A stretch of DNA of 60,000 nucleotides from Chrysomallon squamiferum (lineage: Eukaryota; Mollusca; Gastropoda; Neomphalida; Peltospiridae): contig CM022675.1 in NCBI GenBank assembly GCA_012295275.1, positions 9,144,193-9,204,192 on the forward strand, written 5' to 3'. Below the pieces are notes generated by a model. It was not told the origin of the DNA. It did no database searches and worked only from the letters and a program-made list of their open reading frames with translations. This document shows, one piece after another, positions 48,555-60,000 of the stretch (positions are counted from its first letter, which is position 1; every line of letters starts with the position of its first letter). The translations under genes were made by a program, and so were the position numbers.

Positions 48555-51011
48555 AGATCATGTGTGTGCATGTTTTAATACATATGTATATAAATTTATT
48601 TGAAAGACTGATATCACCTGACTATTGATGAATATGTACTGAATTGTTTACTTTTTTAATTTACTTTTTTTTTTTTCAGTTAAAAGGAACTCCAATTTTC
48701 ACAATTCAAGGACATGAAAGGTTTATATAATACTACTTATTATCTTCTTAAAATCTTTTAAATTTTAATTTAGTTTTTTTTTAATATTTTATTTATACTT
48801 GGAGAATAATCTGGAAATATTATTATATGAACATGCATCCTTATTTATTTATTTACTTATATGTATACTATTTATTATTATAAATATATTTAAACCAAAA
48901 AAAATATTACACATTAATTTATTCTTATTATTTCTAATGTTTTCCCATATTTATCAATAACATCATTAGCAATATGACAACAAATAATTTATCTAAAATT
49001 TTATTTTATTTCTTCTGTTTAGGTTTGTGTTGAGCATTGATTTTTCACTGGATGGGAAATTGCTCGCCTCTGGTTCAAATGACAAAACTGTGATGATTTG
49101 GAAACTAACAGACACCTCTAAAATAATGGGTAAATAATGTTAATGATATAATAAAATATATAGATTATAAATACACACAATGAATAGTTTTTAATACACT
49201 CAAGAAATTATATTTATTTCCATACATTAATTTATGAATTTTATTTAATTTAAAGTTTAATATAAATTTATTTTGTTTTATATTTTATTTTTTTATTTTT
49301 TTCATTTTACTTTATATATTTTTTTATGGCTGTAAATATTTTCTAAAACTCTTATTATTTAAAATTTAATTTTACTTTTTTTGTTTTAATTTTTTTTTTT
49401 TTTTTTATGTTATGTTATTTTTTTATTTTTTTATTTATTTTTTAATTAGCTGGTCTAACTGGTTACGAAGAACCAGAAACTTCAACAAGCAAGGCTGTGT
49501 CGAAGGGAAGTAACTCAACTTTAGAAAAATGGTCTGTGGATGATGTATGTGCTTGGATTGTCTCCCTTGGACTGGAGAAATATACTGAAAATTTTCGAGA
49601 ACATGCCATTGATGGTCCAGAATTGCTTACTTTATCTTCTGAAGATCTTGAGAAATATTTAGGAATTGGTTAGTATAGAAAAATCATATTTTCTGTAAAT
49701 TTAAAAAAAAAAAATCATGATTATATTAAAGTCAACTGAATATTTCACTATTTATGTGGTTATGATGGGTTTAAATATTGTTAAAAACTGGTTTTGGGTG
49801 AAATCTTTCAAGATAAAAATTAATAATGGAGCCTACTTTTGATATTGTTGAATAATAGCATTTTCATATAAGATATATGCAAATGAGCTGTACCATTATC
49901 CAAATACTATTAAGAAAATACTTAAATATTTTGTGGCTCAAACTACAATAACTACATTCTTTATGTACTGTGGTGATAGTGAATCTTAACTTGTCATTTT
50001 TACCTTCCTGAAAAAATCTTTTGAACATCTTTTTCTGCATTGTAAAATCATCCAAACATTATAGAAAATAGTGTTTGGGTGAGGTTTTCATCAACAGCAT
50101 TGCATTTTATCTTTTTGTAAAGATGTATTCCGTCATTATTTTTTATCAAGTAATTTTATATTCATAAATGTGAATCTTCACGTTATCATGCATATCACAT
50201 TGTTCAGCTATATATAAGATGTTTTGATGAATAAATAAAATACAAACTTTGGGAATTATTTGAAAAGAAAAAAATGTTTTTACAAACTATAAATGAATAT
50301 ACCAAATTAAATGAAATGATAATACATTTTTTCAGTGTATATATATATATATATATATGTATAATTGTGAGTGTGTAATCAGCTTGTCAACTTTCTGTTA
50401 ATGTTTAAAAGTATTTTCTCTTTTAGTTGCCCTTGGCCATAGAAATAAAATATTACGAAGCAGAGACAGCATACTAGAACAACCCCTCTCTCCCTCCTTT
50501 GATAGTGGTAAGTTGATTAGAGTTTGTAAATGAAATTGTATTATAATACAGACATTTTATTATTATTTATTTATTTTATTTTATTTATTTACTTTATTAT
50601 TATTATTTTTATTATTATTATTATTATTATTTTTTATTATTATTATTTTTTTTTTGATTGGCAAACTATTATAATCTTTGAACTTAAATGAATGTATTCA
50701 AACTGATTTTCACTATTTTTTTTTTATATTTGTCAATATATTGATATATGAATTTATTACATTTCCTATAGTATTCCATTTTAGTGAACTATAGATATAT
50801 ATATTGATGTGAGTATGTGTGTGTATGTTGTTGTATATGTATGTAAAAGTTTGCATATGAGTGTATCTATATCTGCACCAGATGTCACTGGCCATTAAAT
50901 CTGTACATTATTTTTAATTCATTTTTAAACACTAAATCTTCATAATTAACAGATTGTTGTTTTTTTTTTTTTTTAATTTCAATTAAATAATAACTCTTCA
51001 TAATTAACTAA

Positions 51012-51060
<49 letters not shown>

Positions 51061-51779
51061 TTCAGAAGCTGGTACCAGTAATACACAAGATGAATTTCTG
51101 TGTCCAATCACCAGAGAAATAATGGTTGATCCAGTCATTGCAGCTGGTCTGTATCTGTACAAAAACTCTTTTCACCTTGAATGTCCTCCACACACTAACA
51201 TTTTTAATTCTGTAATTATTCAAATCCAAAAACCCTTTTTTTTTTTTTTGTTTTGTTTCGTTTTTGAGGAATTATTAATTGTTTTGAGTTGATGTTGTTA
51301 TAGTATTTAATATTTAAAATATTTGCCAAATTTCTTTTATAAATATTTTTTTATTAAATATAAATACTATTATATTTTTTATTTTAACACCTTTTTTCTT
51401 CTGTTTTAAAAAAATTATTATTTTATCATTACAACAATATTATTTCTTACAATTTATTACTATTTTCATAGTATAATTACATCATTTTTTTTTTCAAATA
51501 CAGTTATACGACTCAATATTTTTAAAGCTTTAAATTAAATTTTTACTTTTCATGTTACATTTAATTTACTATTTTTAAACCTGATTTAATCTGTATTATT
51601 ATTCAGATGGCTACACCTACGACAGACTTGCTATTCAGGCCTGGTTTGAGAAAGGGAAGAACCTCAGTCCAATGACAAATGCAGTTCTGATACATCGCAA
51701 CCTTACACCCAACAGAACCTTAAAGATGCTGATACAAAAATTTATAGAAAAAAACAAACCAATAGGTTCATGTACTTAA
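45676..51779 (+). CDS. WDSUB1: WD repeat, SAM and U-box domain protein 1
   Basis: Predicted E3 ubiquitin ligase: WD40 propeller and SAM domain for partner binding, U-box to recruit an E2 enzyme. Exons: 45676-46085, 46598-46797, 47266-47364, 47656-47749, 48393-48426, 48680-48720, 49023-49129, 49450-49668, 50427-50507, 51066-51146, 51607-51779; all GT-AG and in frame, 512 aa (human 476). WD repeats fill residues 1-328, with repeat ends such as DKTVRLWNV, GKLILWNI, NTICIWEV, DLRIWDA, DDLVKMWEF, MDKTVRLWNP and NDKTVMIWKL. The SAM domain is about 354-415 (WSVDDVCAWIVSLGLEKY). The U-box is about 437-505, with DEFLCPITREIMVDPV then DGYTYDR and SPMTN...LTPNRTLK. Two possible starts, 45676 and 45685, both have A at -3 and G at +4; the second aligns better with the vertebrate MVKLIHT start. 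Confidence 0.96.
46534..46597 (+). repeat. Short repeat, copy A, supplying the intron 1 acceptor
   Basis: About 64 bp beginning CAAGTGAGTTACCTCCC and ending ACCAATTTCATTATTCAG directly at WDSUB1 exon 2. Near-identical to copy B at 47362-47428. Confidence 0.85.
47235..47265. repeat. (ATTT)n array forming an acceptor tract
   Basis: Seven ATTT units run straight into the CAG acceptor of WDSUB1 exon 3, so the microsatellite is the polypyrimidine-side sequence. Confidence 0.9.
47362..47428 (+). repeat. Short repeat, copy B, supplying the intron 3 donor
   Basis: About 67 bp beginning CAAGTGAGTTATCTCCC, where CAA overlaps the exon end (47362-47364) and GTGAGT is the real 5' splice site, and running to ATACCAGTTTCAGTTAT. 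Same order of blocks as copy A. Confidence 0.85.
48509..48552. repeat. (GT)n microsatellite
   Basis: About 22 GT units in the WDSUB1 intron after 48426. Confidence 0.97.
51017..51055. repeat. (AT)n microsatellite before an acceptor
   Basis: About 18 AT units ending 10 bp before the acceptor of the WDSUB1 exon at 51066. Confidence 0.97.
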
Positions 51780-52420
51780 TACAGATTTAAAATATATCTC
51801 TAAACATTCACAGAAATGAAGGTCCATTGTTCCATTTAGACTGACAGAAATACAGAAATTTATTAAATGATTTAAATGTACATGTAGATTTGAGATATAT
51901 CTCCACAAGCACTCAACATGAAGGTCCACTGTTTCTTTTAGACTGACAGAATTAAGAGACAGAATTCTTCAAATTCATGTTAATGCAGAGATTTATAGAA
52001 AAACTAAACTGATGCAAATGCACAGATGGATTTAAAACATGTCTTTGTAGCTATGCCACTGAAGGTCTTTTAGACTTATATAATTTCAAAGATTGTCAAT
52101 CTTGCTCTCTCATGTTAATACAGAAATTTATAGAAAAACCAAGCTGATGTGAATATACATGTAATTTTAAAATATATCTCTGTAAGTACACCACTGGTTT
52201 TTTGAGGCAACTGAAGATTCAGTATCTCATTAGATGGACAAAATTACAAGAGATTCTATATTATGTAGTGTTACAGTTTGCTGTAATATGTATGTGTGTC
52301 TGTGTGTGTGTTTTAGACTTGACAGAATTACAAGAGTATTCTTAAAATGTCAGCAGCTATTAATCTGGTTCTTGTATTAATACAGAAATTTACAGAAAAA
52401 CTGAACTGTCATAGACTGTT
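51729..52420 (+). repeat. ~118-134 bp tandem array starting inside the last WDSUB1 coding exon
   Basis: Landmark ATACARAAATTTATAGAAAAA occurs in coding sequence at about 51731 and again, diverged, near 51849, 51982, 52116 and 52379. Between copies the order is kept: AAATATATCTCT, then CATGAAGGTCCACTG, then TTTTAGACTGACAGAATTA. Spacings are 118, 133, 134 and 263 bp (the last fits two units). Copy 1 includes the final 50 or so coding bases and the stop; the other copies are in the 3' UTR. Confidence 0.85.
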
Positions 52421-53606
52421 TTCTGTTTTGTGCAATTTCAGTTGACTTTTTTACACCATAGCTGTTAACAGTGATTTTGTTTCTATTTAGCTCATCTTTT
52501 AGGCTAAAAACATTGACTGAATTTCTGATCTTTTCTTCAGCCAGTTACAAATTATATATATTATAGAGGATAAGGCTACCAGAAAATAATAATAATTATA
52601 ATAATAATATAATAAAAACAATAATAACAATAATAATAATAAAATAAAACAATAATAATAATATTAATAAAATAATAATATAATAATATAAATAATAACA
52701 GTAACAAATAAATAAGTAAGTAATATTAATAATAAATAAATAAATAATAACTGAATCAAAACTTTTAAAAAAATTCATTAAATTACATTTATCCTTAGTT
52801 ATATATTATAATAAATAAACATGCTGACATTTCATTTATTTAATATAATCATGTAAAATTAAGACATTTAAAAAAAAAAAAAATAATACTCTGATTAGAT
52901 TCATTTTGTTGGTAAATGGCAAAACATATTCAATGGTAAGAGTTTGAAACAGACTGTGACAAAAAACCAGTGGAGTATTTTTATTAAGATGATGATGTCT
53001 GAATGTCAGAAATTTATGTGACATTGAATATTTTTATTATATGTATATCTATATACATGTTTTGAAAAATTGATTAAATGTTTTTATTCTGTGTGTATAT
53101 ATATATATATATATATTTGTATATCTGAAAGCATTTTCTGTGTTAAAACTTATGCTAATTTTACAACATATGCATATAAATATATATATTTATGCATGCA
53201 TGTATAAACAGATTTATGGATAGATTCATACATTCAGTGTTTGACATAGTGTACACCATCAAACTCACTTGTATGCATGTCAGGTTGTAACAAAAGTTCT
53301 GTCCACTTTTTTAAGTAAACATATTTAAATATCTGGCAAGTTAAAATGTTCACTGACAAATGGAAAGAGGTAACAGAGAAGAATTGTGACTATATTAAGA
53401 TTTAAATAAATCTTGTGATTTTTTTTTGGTTGTTTTTTATTGACCCTTATAAAATGGACTGAACTTTTGTTACAAACAAATTCATATATATAAACTTAAC
53501 TGCTTACATATATAAATATATTACATACATACATAAATATACAGATACCCAGATAGATTGATATACATCATGTTTCTCTATCCACATCCAACATAAACAA
53601 ATATGT

Positions 53607-53610
<4 letters not shown>

Positions 53611-53680
<70 letters not shown>

Positions 53681-53681
53681 C
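53611..53681. repeat. (CT)n(CA)n compound microsatellite
   Basis: About 19 CT units followed by about 16 CA units. Confidence 0.97.
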
Positions 53682-55642
53682 TATACACATCACTGTACAT
53701 CATTTAAAATCACATTTTTGGACACTACAGGGTTTACAGTATTCAGTGCCTGTTAACAAAAACCAAAAAAAAACCAACAAGGCAGCACAAACAACTGATG
53801 CCTTGAGTACATACTGACTGACAGACAGACAGACAGACAGACAGGATCCACTGAAATCTGAACAATCATTTTTAAAACCTATGGGACCAGTAATTTTGTA
53901 ATGATCAGATGAACATTATAAAATTAACCAATATACCAATTTTATTGTGATTTTTTGTATATGATAATTATGTTATTAAAATCATGAAATTGTGTGTGTG
54001 TGTGTCTCTGTGTGGGTATAAAATTTAGTTTTTTTTAAATTATTTAATTAAATTTTTTATATCATGTTTCTATTATTTGTTTATCCATTTTGTTATTTTT
54101 TAAATAAATTTATTGTTTTTTGTTTTTATATCATTTTTTGTTTGTTGTTTTGTTTTTTGTGTGTGTATATGAGATATATATATATATAATTATTTTATTT
54201 TATATAAATCATTTTAATATATTATTATTATTGTTAGTGTTGTTATTATTATTATTATCATTATCATTATTTTATTATTATTATTATTATTATTTTATTT
54301 ACACCAGAGTCTCTAAGTATTGTGAATATTACTGCAGTCTGGTTTGAATGTGAAGAGTGGAATTTTGTACTGTGACTTTTTATATAGATATAAAAAGAAA
54401 TCATGAAATATTGTCACTAAAATTTCGTTGAAGTTCAAGTAAGAGAAATTATTTAATATTAATTCATAATATAAAAGTTATGGAAAGCCTGTGTATGTCT
54501 CTATTTAGTTTTATTATTACTGTTACTGATGTTACTGTTTTTATTATTATTATTATTATTATTAATATTATTATTGTCGTTAATTTTATTATTATTAAAT
54601 AAATTTTTAAATATTTTTATTACTGTAATATTTAGTTTTTTTGTTTTTACATTTTTACTTTTATTATCATATTATTAAATAAATTTGTTAATATAAAAAA
54701 AATTATTACATTATTACAAATATTATATATTTATTAAAATATTGGCATTGCTATTAAATTTGTTAATAATAAATGATGGTGAAGATGATGATGATGATGA
54801 TAATTATAATAATAAATTTTCATAAATATTTTCCTGTTTTAATAAAATCAAAAAGTGCCTCATTTTGCTATATCTGTGAATTTATTCATAATTATGTGAT
54901 AAAATTAAATTTTTTATTACAAATTTTTCTTCTCTAAGTTTAAAAATGCTCAATTTTGCATTTGATGCAGAATATGATGAATTTGAATCAATGTGCATAT
55001 AATTTAATATTTTTGTTAATTTTGTACATTTATGTACACTTGAGTGTGTGGGATTCAAAAGTTTCAAAAGATTTTGTAAAATAACAGTCTCTACTGCTTA
55101 GGTTTGCTAGCTTTATGTTACTTTTTTATTTCAAACCCTATTTCTATTCTCCAGTTTTATAATATTCTTTAATAAAATTTTATTTTAAAATTAAAGAAAT
55201 TTCACAAAACCTTGAGGCCTTAGTTTTTTTTAATTTTATAGATTAAATAAAACTCTGTTTGTATTTATATATTTCTAAATGTAGACCCATTTAATCATGT
55301 TATAGATTATTTTGCATAAATACTGGTAATTCAAAGAGAAAAATGAATGAATGAATAAAAACTGAAAAAATTTAAACTTAAATAAAAACTTGATTTTGTT
55401 ATAATGCTCAGTTTACATGTTTATCTGTTCAAAAATATTTGTTACCTTTAATTTATTTTACTTTGATGAATGCCATATATTATTCAATATTTAATGTAAT
55501 AAAATAATTTATGAAAGTAAAATATTTTATTTTTCATTTAATTTTGTTTGAGAAAAGTAACATAATAAAATTATGTAATATAATGTAACAAATAATGCAA
55601 TAAAACAGCAGTATAAAATAAAATAATAACCTAAATAAAGAA

Positions 55643-55807
55643 AGATGTTCACTGATATATATTTAGAGTTAAAGCCCTTGTGTGAGAGATGTTCAGTGGT
55701 ATATTTAGAGTTACCGCCCTTGTGTGAAAGATGTTCCGTAGTATATTTAGAGTTACCGCCCTTGTGTGAGAGATATACTGATATATTTAGAACCGAACTT
55801 GTGTGAA
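55643..55807 (+). repeat. 42-44 bp tandem repeat, four copies
   Basis: Units start at about 55643, 55687, 55729 and 55771, each with AGATGTTC, GTATATTTAGAGTTAC and CGCCCTTGTGTGAGAG. Three units carry a variant of the GAGTTAnCKCCCTTG motif seen elsewhere in the window; the fourth is degenerate. Confidence 0.9.
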
Positions 55808-56049
55808 TATATACGTTTATTCATCATCTATTTTGTGCTGATGAGAAATATGAGCCTGACGTGTCTTGGCAATTTCTTCAAAAATATTGTAATGTGCGCA
55901 TGCTCATCAGCCAAAACTTGTTTCGAACGAATTTACAACGTGTACAAAATCTTCTTCCGGGCAACCGGCTATTTCTTACTGGAGATCTTATCGCTCTTAA
56001 CATAATCAGTTTTTTATCATCACAAATATGTACCTAGATCCTAGAATTT

Positions 56050-56104
56050 CGTGGGGCACAACTTAGCACTAGTGCGCCCGGGCACACCCTTTGAGAACTA
56101 CTGA
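56050..56104. mobile_element. hAT-like terminal inverted repeat, element remnant
   Basis: The segment ends CACACCCTTTGAGAACTACTG; its complement starts CAGTAGTTCTCAAAG, which resembles the CAGTGGTTCTCAAA ends of hAT/Charlie-type DNA transposons. The preceding 250 bp (from about 55800) is less AT-rich than its surroundings and may be the internal part. No matching left end was found, so this is a fragment. Confidence 0.45.
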
Positions 56105-56106
56105 TA

Positions 56107-56137
<31 letters not shown>

Positions 56138-56802
56138 ATTTAGAGAAAACTTGTCTGATCTTGTTGTTGCTAAAAATTTCCGCAGTTAACTCCCTTGAGT
56201 TGAAACTAGGTTAATGAAAATTAATAAATATTCATAATGTGAATTTTGATTAATAATTTCCTTGTTGGTATTATTAAATATGTTTTTAGAGTAATGTCTA
56301 TTAATGTTGTATTTTTTTTTTTTTGGTTTTTTAAATTTTGTTATAAAAATGCTGCTTAAGTAACTGGCTGCCAACCTTTTGTAATAATAAAGCCCACGAT
56401 AATAATATACTCTGGATGGTATTTCTATTAAATTATTAACAAATATACGTAACAGGTCTCAACTGTTTCTTCTTGTTTACTGAAATTATTAGTACTAGTA
56501 ATACGAGTAGGTGTACTAGCAGCAGTATTAGCAGTAGTAATAATATTGTTGTTATTGTCAGTACTGCTGTTTTGTTGTTATCGTTTTTTTTTTTTTTTTT
56601 TTTTTGTTGTTTTTAATTGTTGTATTTTGGATGAGTGTGGTTTTTTTTGTGTTATTTTTAATTGTTTCATCGTATTATTTTTATTAGTAGTATTGTTGTT
56701 ATTGTTGCTGTAATTATCGTTGAAATGTTTTGTTTTACTGTTGTTCTTTCTTTGTTTTTATTACTATTTTACTGTTGTGTGGCAGATATGTTAGTTCTTC
56801 TC

Positions 56803-56856
56803 CTTCTTCTCCTCCTTCTCCTCCTCCTCCTCCTTCTTCTTCTTCTTCTTCTTCTT

Positions 56857-56885
<29 letters not shown>
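56803..56885. repeat. (CTT)n/(CTC)n array
   Basis: Pyrimidine-only trinucleotides, CTC/CTT mixed and then about 17 CTT units. Confidence 0.95.
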
Positions 56886-56887
<2 letters not shown>

Positions 56888-57196
56888 TATTACTACAGTC
56901 GTATTCCAGTTGCTTGGAGTCTTTGTAGTGGACAACACGGCTCGCAAAAATTTCAAAATTCTTTCATATATCTTTCTCGTTCGTACATCTAGCAGCAATA
57001 TTTTAAAATCGTAATTAAAATAACCGTCTTTACATTATTGTTTTATTCAGGAATTCAAATGTGTCAGAAGTGCACTATCACCTTTGCTTAAGTCTAGGTA
57101 CGGTCATATTCATTGAAAGAGACCACATAATCATCATCATCTTCTTCGTTATTCGTTTCTTTTCTGTTTAATTGACGACTGTTAAGTCTTAAGTGA

Positions 57197-57197
<1 letters not shown>

Positions 57198-57249
<52 letters not shown>
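57198..57249. repeat. (AAT)n microsatellite
   Basis: About 17 AAT units followed by a short imperfect extension to 57270. Confidence 0.95.
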
Positions 57250-57250
<1 letters not shown>

Positions 57251-57419
57251 TAATAATAATAAAATAATAATAGAGAGTGCAATGTAGGATCCAATGCATG
57301 GATCGACGTTTGAAGGAAGAAAGAAAAAAACAAAAAACAAGCACGTGCAATATTAACGATACTATCTTAGCGAATAAATGAAAGTATTCATTGATTTAGA
57401 TCGAATGAAATAAAACAAT

Positions 57420-57900
57420 ATAATGAAACAAAACAAACATCAATTTAGACACGATTCTGACGAGCAATGGCGGACAGATTATGTTTATAGAACATGCAGC
57501 CGTACAAAGGCAAATTTCGTGTTTACTTTCGCGCATTGCCCGCTGTCGGCGCACGTGCTAACATCTCCGTATGTGTTGTCGTCCACGCAAGGAATCCGTT
57601 GTCGTGTGTGTGTGTGAAGTAGAATCACGCAGATGATGACGTCGGCAAACAAATGCAGGTCGCATATCAAGAGACGATTAATTTCCTGTTATTCTTCGCT
57701 CGTGGCAACGTCAAATACAATTACGCACGCAGCCACCCGACTCCTTGTTTGTTTTCCCCTGACTCGGCTTGCTCCGGATTGCTTCGGGTGGCTTCGCCAA
57801 ACTTTGGCTTTTGTACGGAGCGTGGAACTTTAGCCGGGTTGGATTTGTGGAAATACAATTTTAATTTCCTGAACAGAATTAAAAAGACGTTTTAGAAAAT
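57420..57900. promoter_or_regulatory. Less AT-rich, CpG-bearing patch; possible promoter or first exon
   Basis: Base composition and CpG content are clearly higher than in the surrounding AT-rich sequence, for example around 57530-57610 and 57740-57845. Several overlapping short frames on both strands exist, none recognisable. No splice-supported exon could be assigned. Confidence 0.3.
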
Positions 57901-58954
57901 ATTTTGGTACTTCTCAAGTTGCGGAAAGAAGTCTTCGGCTTTTTGAAAGAGTCATGAATATAAATATTAATTATCACGATCCATTATGCAGCACGCACGC
58001 ACACACGCACGCGCGCACGCACATACACAAACATACGCAGACAAAACACAGACAGACCCAGATCCAGGAATTTCAGCAATTATGGAATAAAAAAAAAAAG
58101 TATCGTGTTTTTGATTCCTGATCAAATAAATAATTTAACATGTATTGTTTATGAGTTCTGAGTAAAATATGCAAATAAAACTACTACAAATAATAAACAA
58201 GTTAATTTTAACTGCTAGAATCTTGACAAAAAAGTAACCAATAAACGTATCCGATTTGATGACAGAACAGGAGCTAGACATAAAATGGAAACAGGAAACT
58301 GAAAAGCAGCGAATATCCCATTTCCATCACTGAAATGGACAGACACTTACATACAGGGTTTTGTTAGTTTTGTTGGGGTTTTTTTTTTTTTTTTTATGTG
58401 TTACTTTTTTTGTTAGTTGTGTTGCTTTTTTTTTAAAGTGTATATTAATTGGCGTAACTATTAGAAAATACACGTATGAAATGATAAAGTTTTTGCTCGT
58501 GTGACTGAAATAAGAAACAGGCCAATATATATATACATAGTCACAGGCATAGAGACAACTGTAGTATGAGTAAAAAACAGTATGCAATTTGAGCATTTTT
58601 GATTATTACTAATAAAAATGTTATTCATATATATCTAAAGAAATATATATATATATATATAAATATTTACTACTATTATAAACCATCATTAGTATCATTA
58701 TCATTATTATCATAAACCTTATCATTATTTTTATTGATGTTATTATTGTCAGCTTTATCATTACTGTCATCATCAAGATGATCGTCATTGTCGTTATTAT
58801 TATCGTATTATTATTATTATTATCGTATTATTAATATTATTATTATTATCGAATTACTGTTATTACATTATCGACAGAGTCCAAATGTTCAGCATGTATT
58901 TTCTGAAATCTCATTCTTCACAAAAATAAACAACAACAATAAAAACCTGCACTA

Positions 58955-59360
58955 ATCAAGCGCGGCCTTCCCCCCCACACCTTTCCTTTAATGGCGGCGG
59001 CGTCAAAATGAACGCAGACGTTAAAACAAAAAATACCGCGACGTTTGGTGTGCACCGTTTGTAAATTGGATAACAGAAGGCCGCTGCAGACGAGCCCGCG
59101 GTCACGAGCGAATTTATAATTTGGGCGTAGAATTAATCAGCAATTGTACCTGAATATGATACCGCCGTATTCATCTTGATAACGAGTTTTTAGCTGCATT
59201 ACGTGGATGGTCGGCTCGGACAATTAGATTACCAGTATCAGTCGTCGATCAACCTGTCACGACAGACACACTTTTCAGGTACCGGTAGATGGCGCTGTAA
59301 CAAACGAAGGGACAGATGGGGACGGTTTTGTAACGTGGTTATCAGATCGCCTGAAACCGT
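58955..59360. promoter_or_regulatory. CpG-bearing patch with YY1-like and CTCF-like motifs
   Basis: Contains AATGGCGGCGGCG (58990-59002, YY1-like), several CpGs through 59100, and TAGATGGCGCTG (59286-59297), which resembles the CTCF core. It may be the promoter of a gene beyond the right edge. Motif matches alone are weak evidence. Confidence 0.3.
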
Positions 59361-59433
59361 AAAATGTGAGAAATTTGAAAAATGATTTTTTTTTTTTTTT
59401 TTACCGTTATTGTTGTGATGATATGATGTTAAA

Positions 59434-59435
<2 letters not shown>

Positions 59436-59512
<77 letters not shown>

Positions 59513-59537
59513 GTGTGTGTGTGTGTGTGTGTGTGTG

Positions 59538-59598
<61 letters not shown>

Positions 59599-59637
59599 CT
59601 CTCTCTCTGTGTGTTTGTGTGTCTCTGTGTGTGTGTG

Positions 59638-59700
<63 letters not shown>
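59436..59700. repeat. Large compound (CT)n/(GT)n microsatellite
   Basis: About 35 CT units, then three or more alternations of roughly 8 GT and 6 CT units, then about 30 CT units. The alternating middle is itself a tandem repeat of about 30 bp. Long frames read from it are dipeptide artefacts. Confidence 0.97.
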
Positions 59701-59703
<3 letters not shown>

Positions 59704-60000
59704 ATATATGTATGTATATGAAAAGAGAAACAACAAGTTTTTGTCAACACTACTACTAGCAATGCTGCTACTGCTGCTGCTACTATTATTACTTTTACTT
59801 CTGTTACTACTGCTGCTACCACTACTACAACAAATACTACTACGACGATCACTACTTTTATATTATTATAGTTATCCCTACTACTACATTATTAATATTC
59901 ATATTACTGCTTCTATAACCGTACCATGATTAGCACTAGTATTATTAGTACGACAACAACAACAACAACAACAACAATAACTATTATTATTACTACTGCT

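Larger units (their letters stand above)
52425..60000. other. Gene-free right part of the window
   Basis: No exon could be supported. Contents: AAT tracts at 52580-52745, CT/CA arrays at 53611-53681, ACAG units at 53819-53842, ATT tracts at 54220-54300 and 54540-54570, a 43-bp tandem repeat at 55643-55807, a hAT-like end at 56060-56104, CTT/CTC array at 56803-56885, AAT array at 57198-57249, two less AT-rich patches (57420-57900, 58955-59360) and a large CT/GT block at 59436-59700. Confidence 0.65.

Noticed and set aside
59366-59929. 187-residue plus-strand frame and overlapping minus-strand frames
   Set aside because: They are translations of CT/GT and CTA repeats; no biased third positions or family match.

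Overview
This is a eukaryotic nuclear window: AT-rich, with intron-split genes using GT-AG introns, short exons (34-272 bp) and introns mostly of 0.2-2 kb. It is very dense in microsatellites (CT/GA, AAT, AAAT, AGT, CA). The gene set is animal. A molluscan, probably gastropod or bivalve, source is likely because exon sequences look like lophotrochozoan orthologues and the short motif GTTAnCTCCCTT, which I associate with molluscan genomes, recurs. The species was not identified.

Layout. 1.1-6.4 kb (+): PDSS1, the catalytic prenyl transferase for the ubiquinone tail; all exons visible except the N-terminal one. 10.26-15.05 kb (-): a cathepsin L-like cysteine protease, complete (327 aa), with a non-coding first exon and a TATA box. 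17.86-19.72 kb (-): a riboflavin transporter of the SLC52A family, two coding exons with a one-base frame break in the cytosolic loop. 27.2-32.6 kb (+): TMBIM4/lifeguard-4, ten exons, one junction off by one base. 36.55-40.77 kb (-): FASTKD3, 662 aa, six coding exons. 42.09-43.18 kb (+): an NCBP2AS2-like small protein, divergent from FASTKD3, first exon not found. 45.68-51.78 kb (+): WDSUB1 (WD40-SAM-U-box), eleven exons, 512 aa. 51.8-60 kb: no gene seen; repeats, a hAT-like terminal repeat and two higher-GC patches that may be promoters of genes beyond the window. 19.7-27.2 kb is also gene-free apart from a tRNA-derived SINE on the minus strand.

The genes are unrelated housekeeping genes and do not form a pathway, although PDSS1 and FASTKD3 both act in mitochondria and support respiration. 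The FASTKD3/NCBP2AS2 pair is head-to-head and may share a promoter.

The most unusual signal is structural. Several tandem arrays start at, or overlap, an exon edge, so that copies of an exon end and its 5' splice site are repeated in the adjacent intron (cathepsin L introns after 13901 and 11754; PDSS1 intron after 3548). At the 3' end of WDSUB1 the array repeats the last coding bases and the adjoining 3' UTR. In addition, a ~65 bp repeat sits at the acceptor of WDSUB1 intron 1 and at the donor of intron 3. No complete mobile element, CRISPR array, rRNA or functional tRNA gene was recognised.
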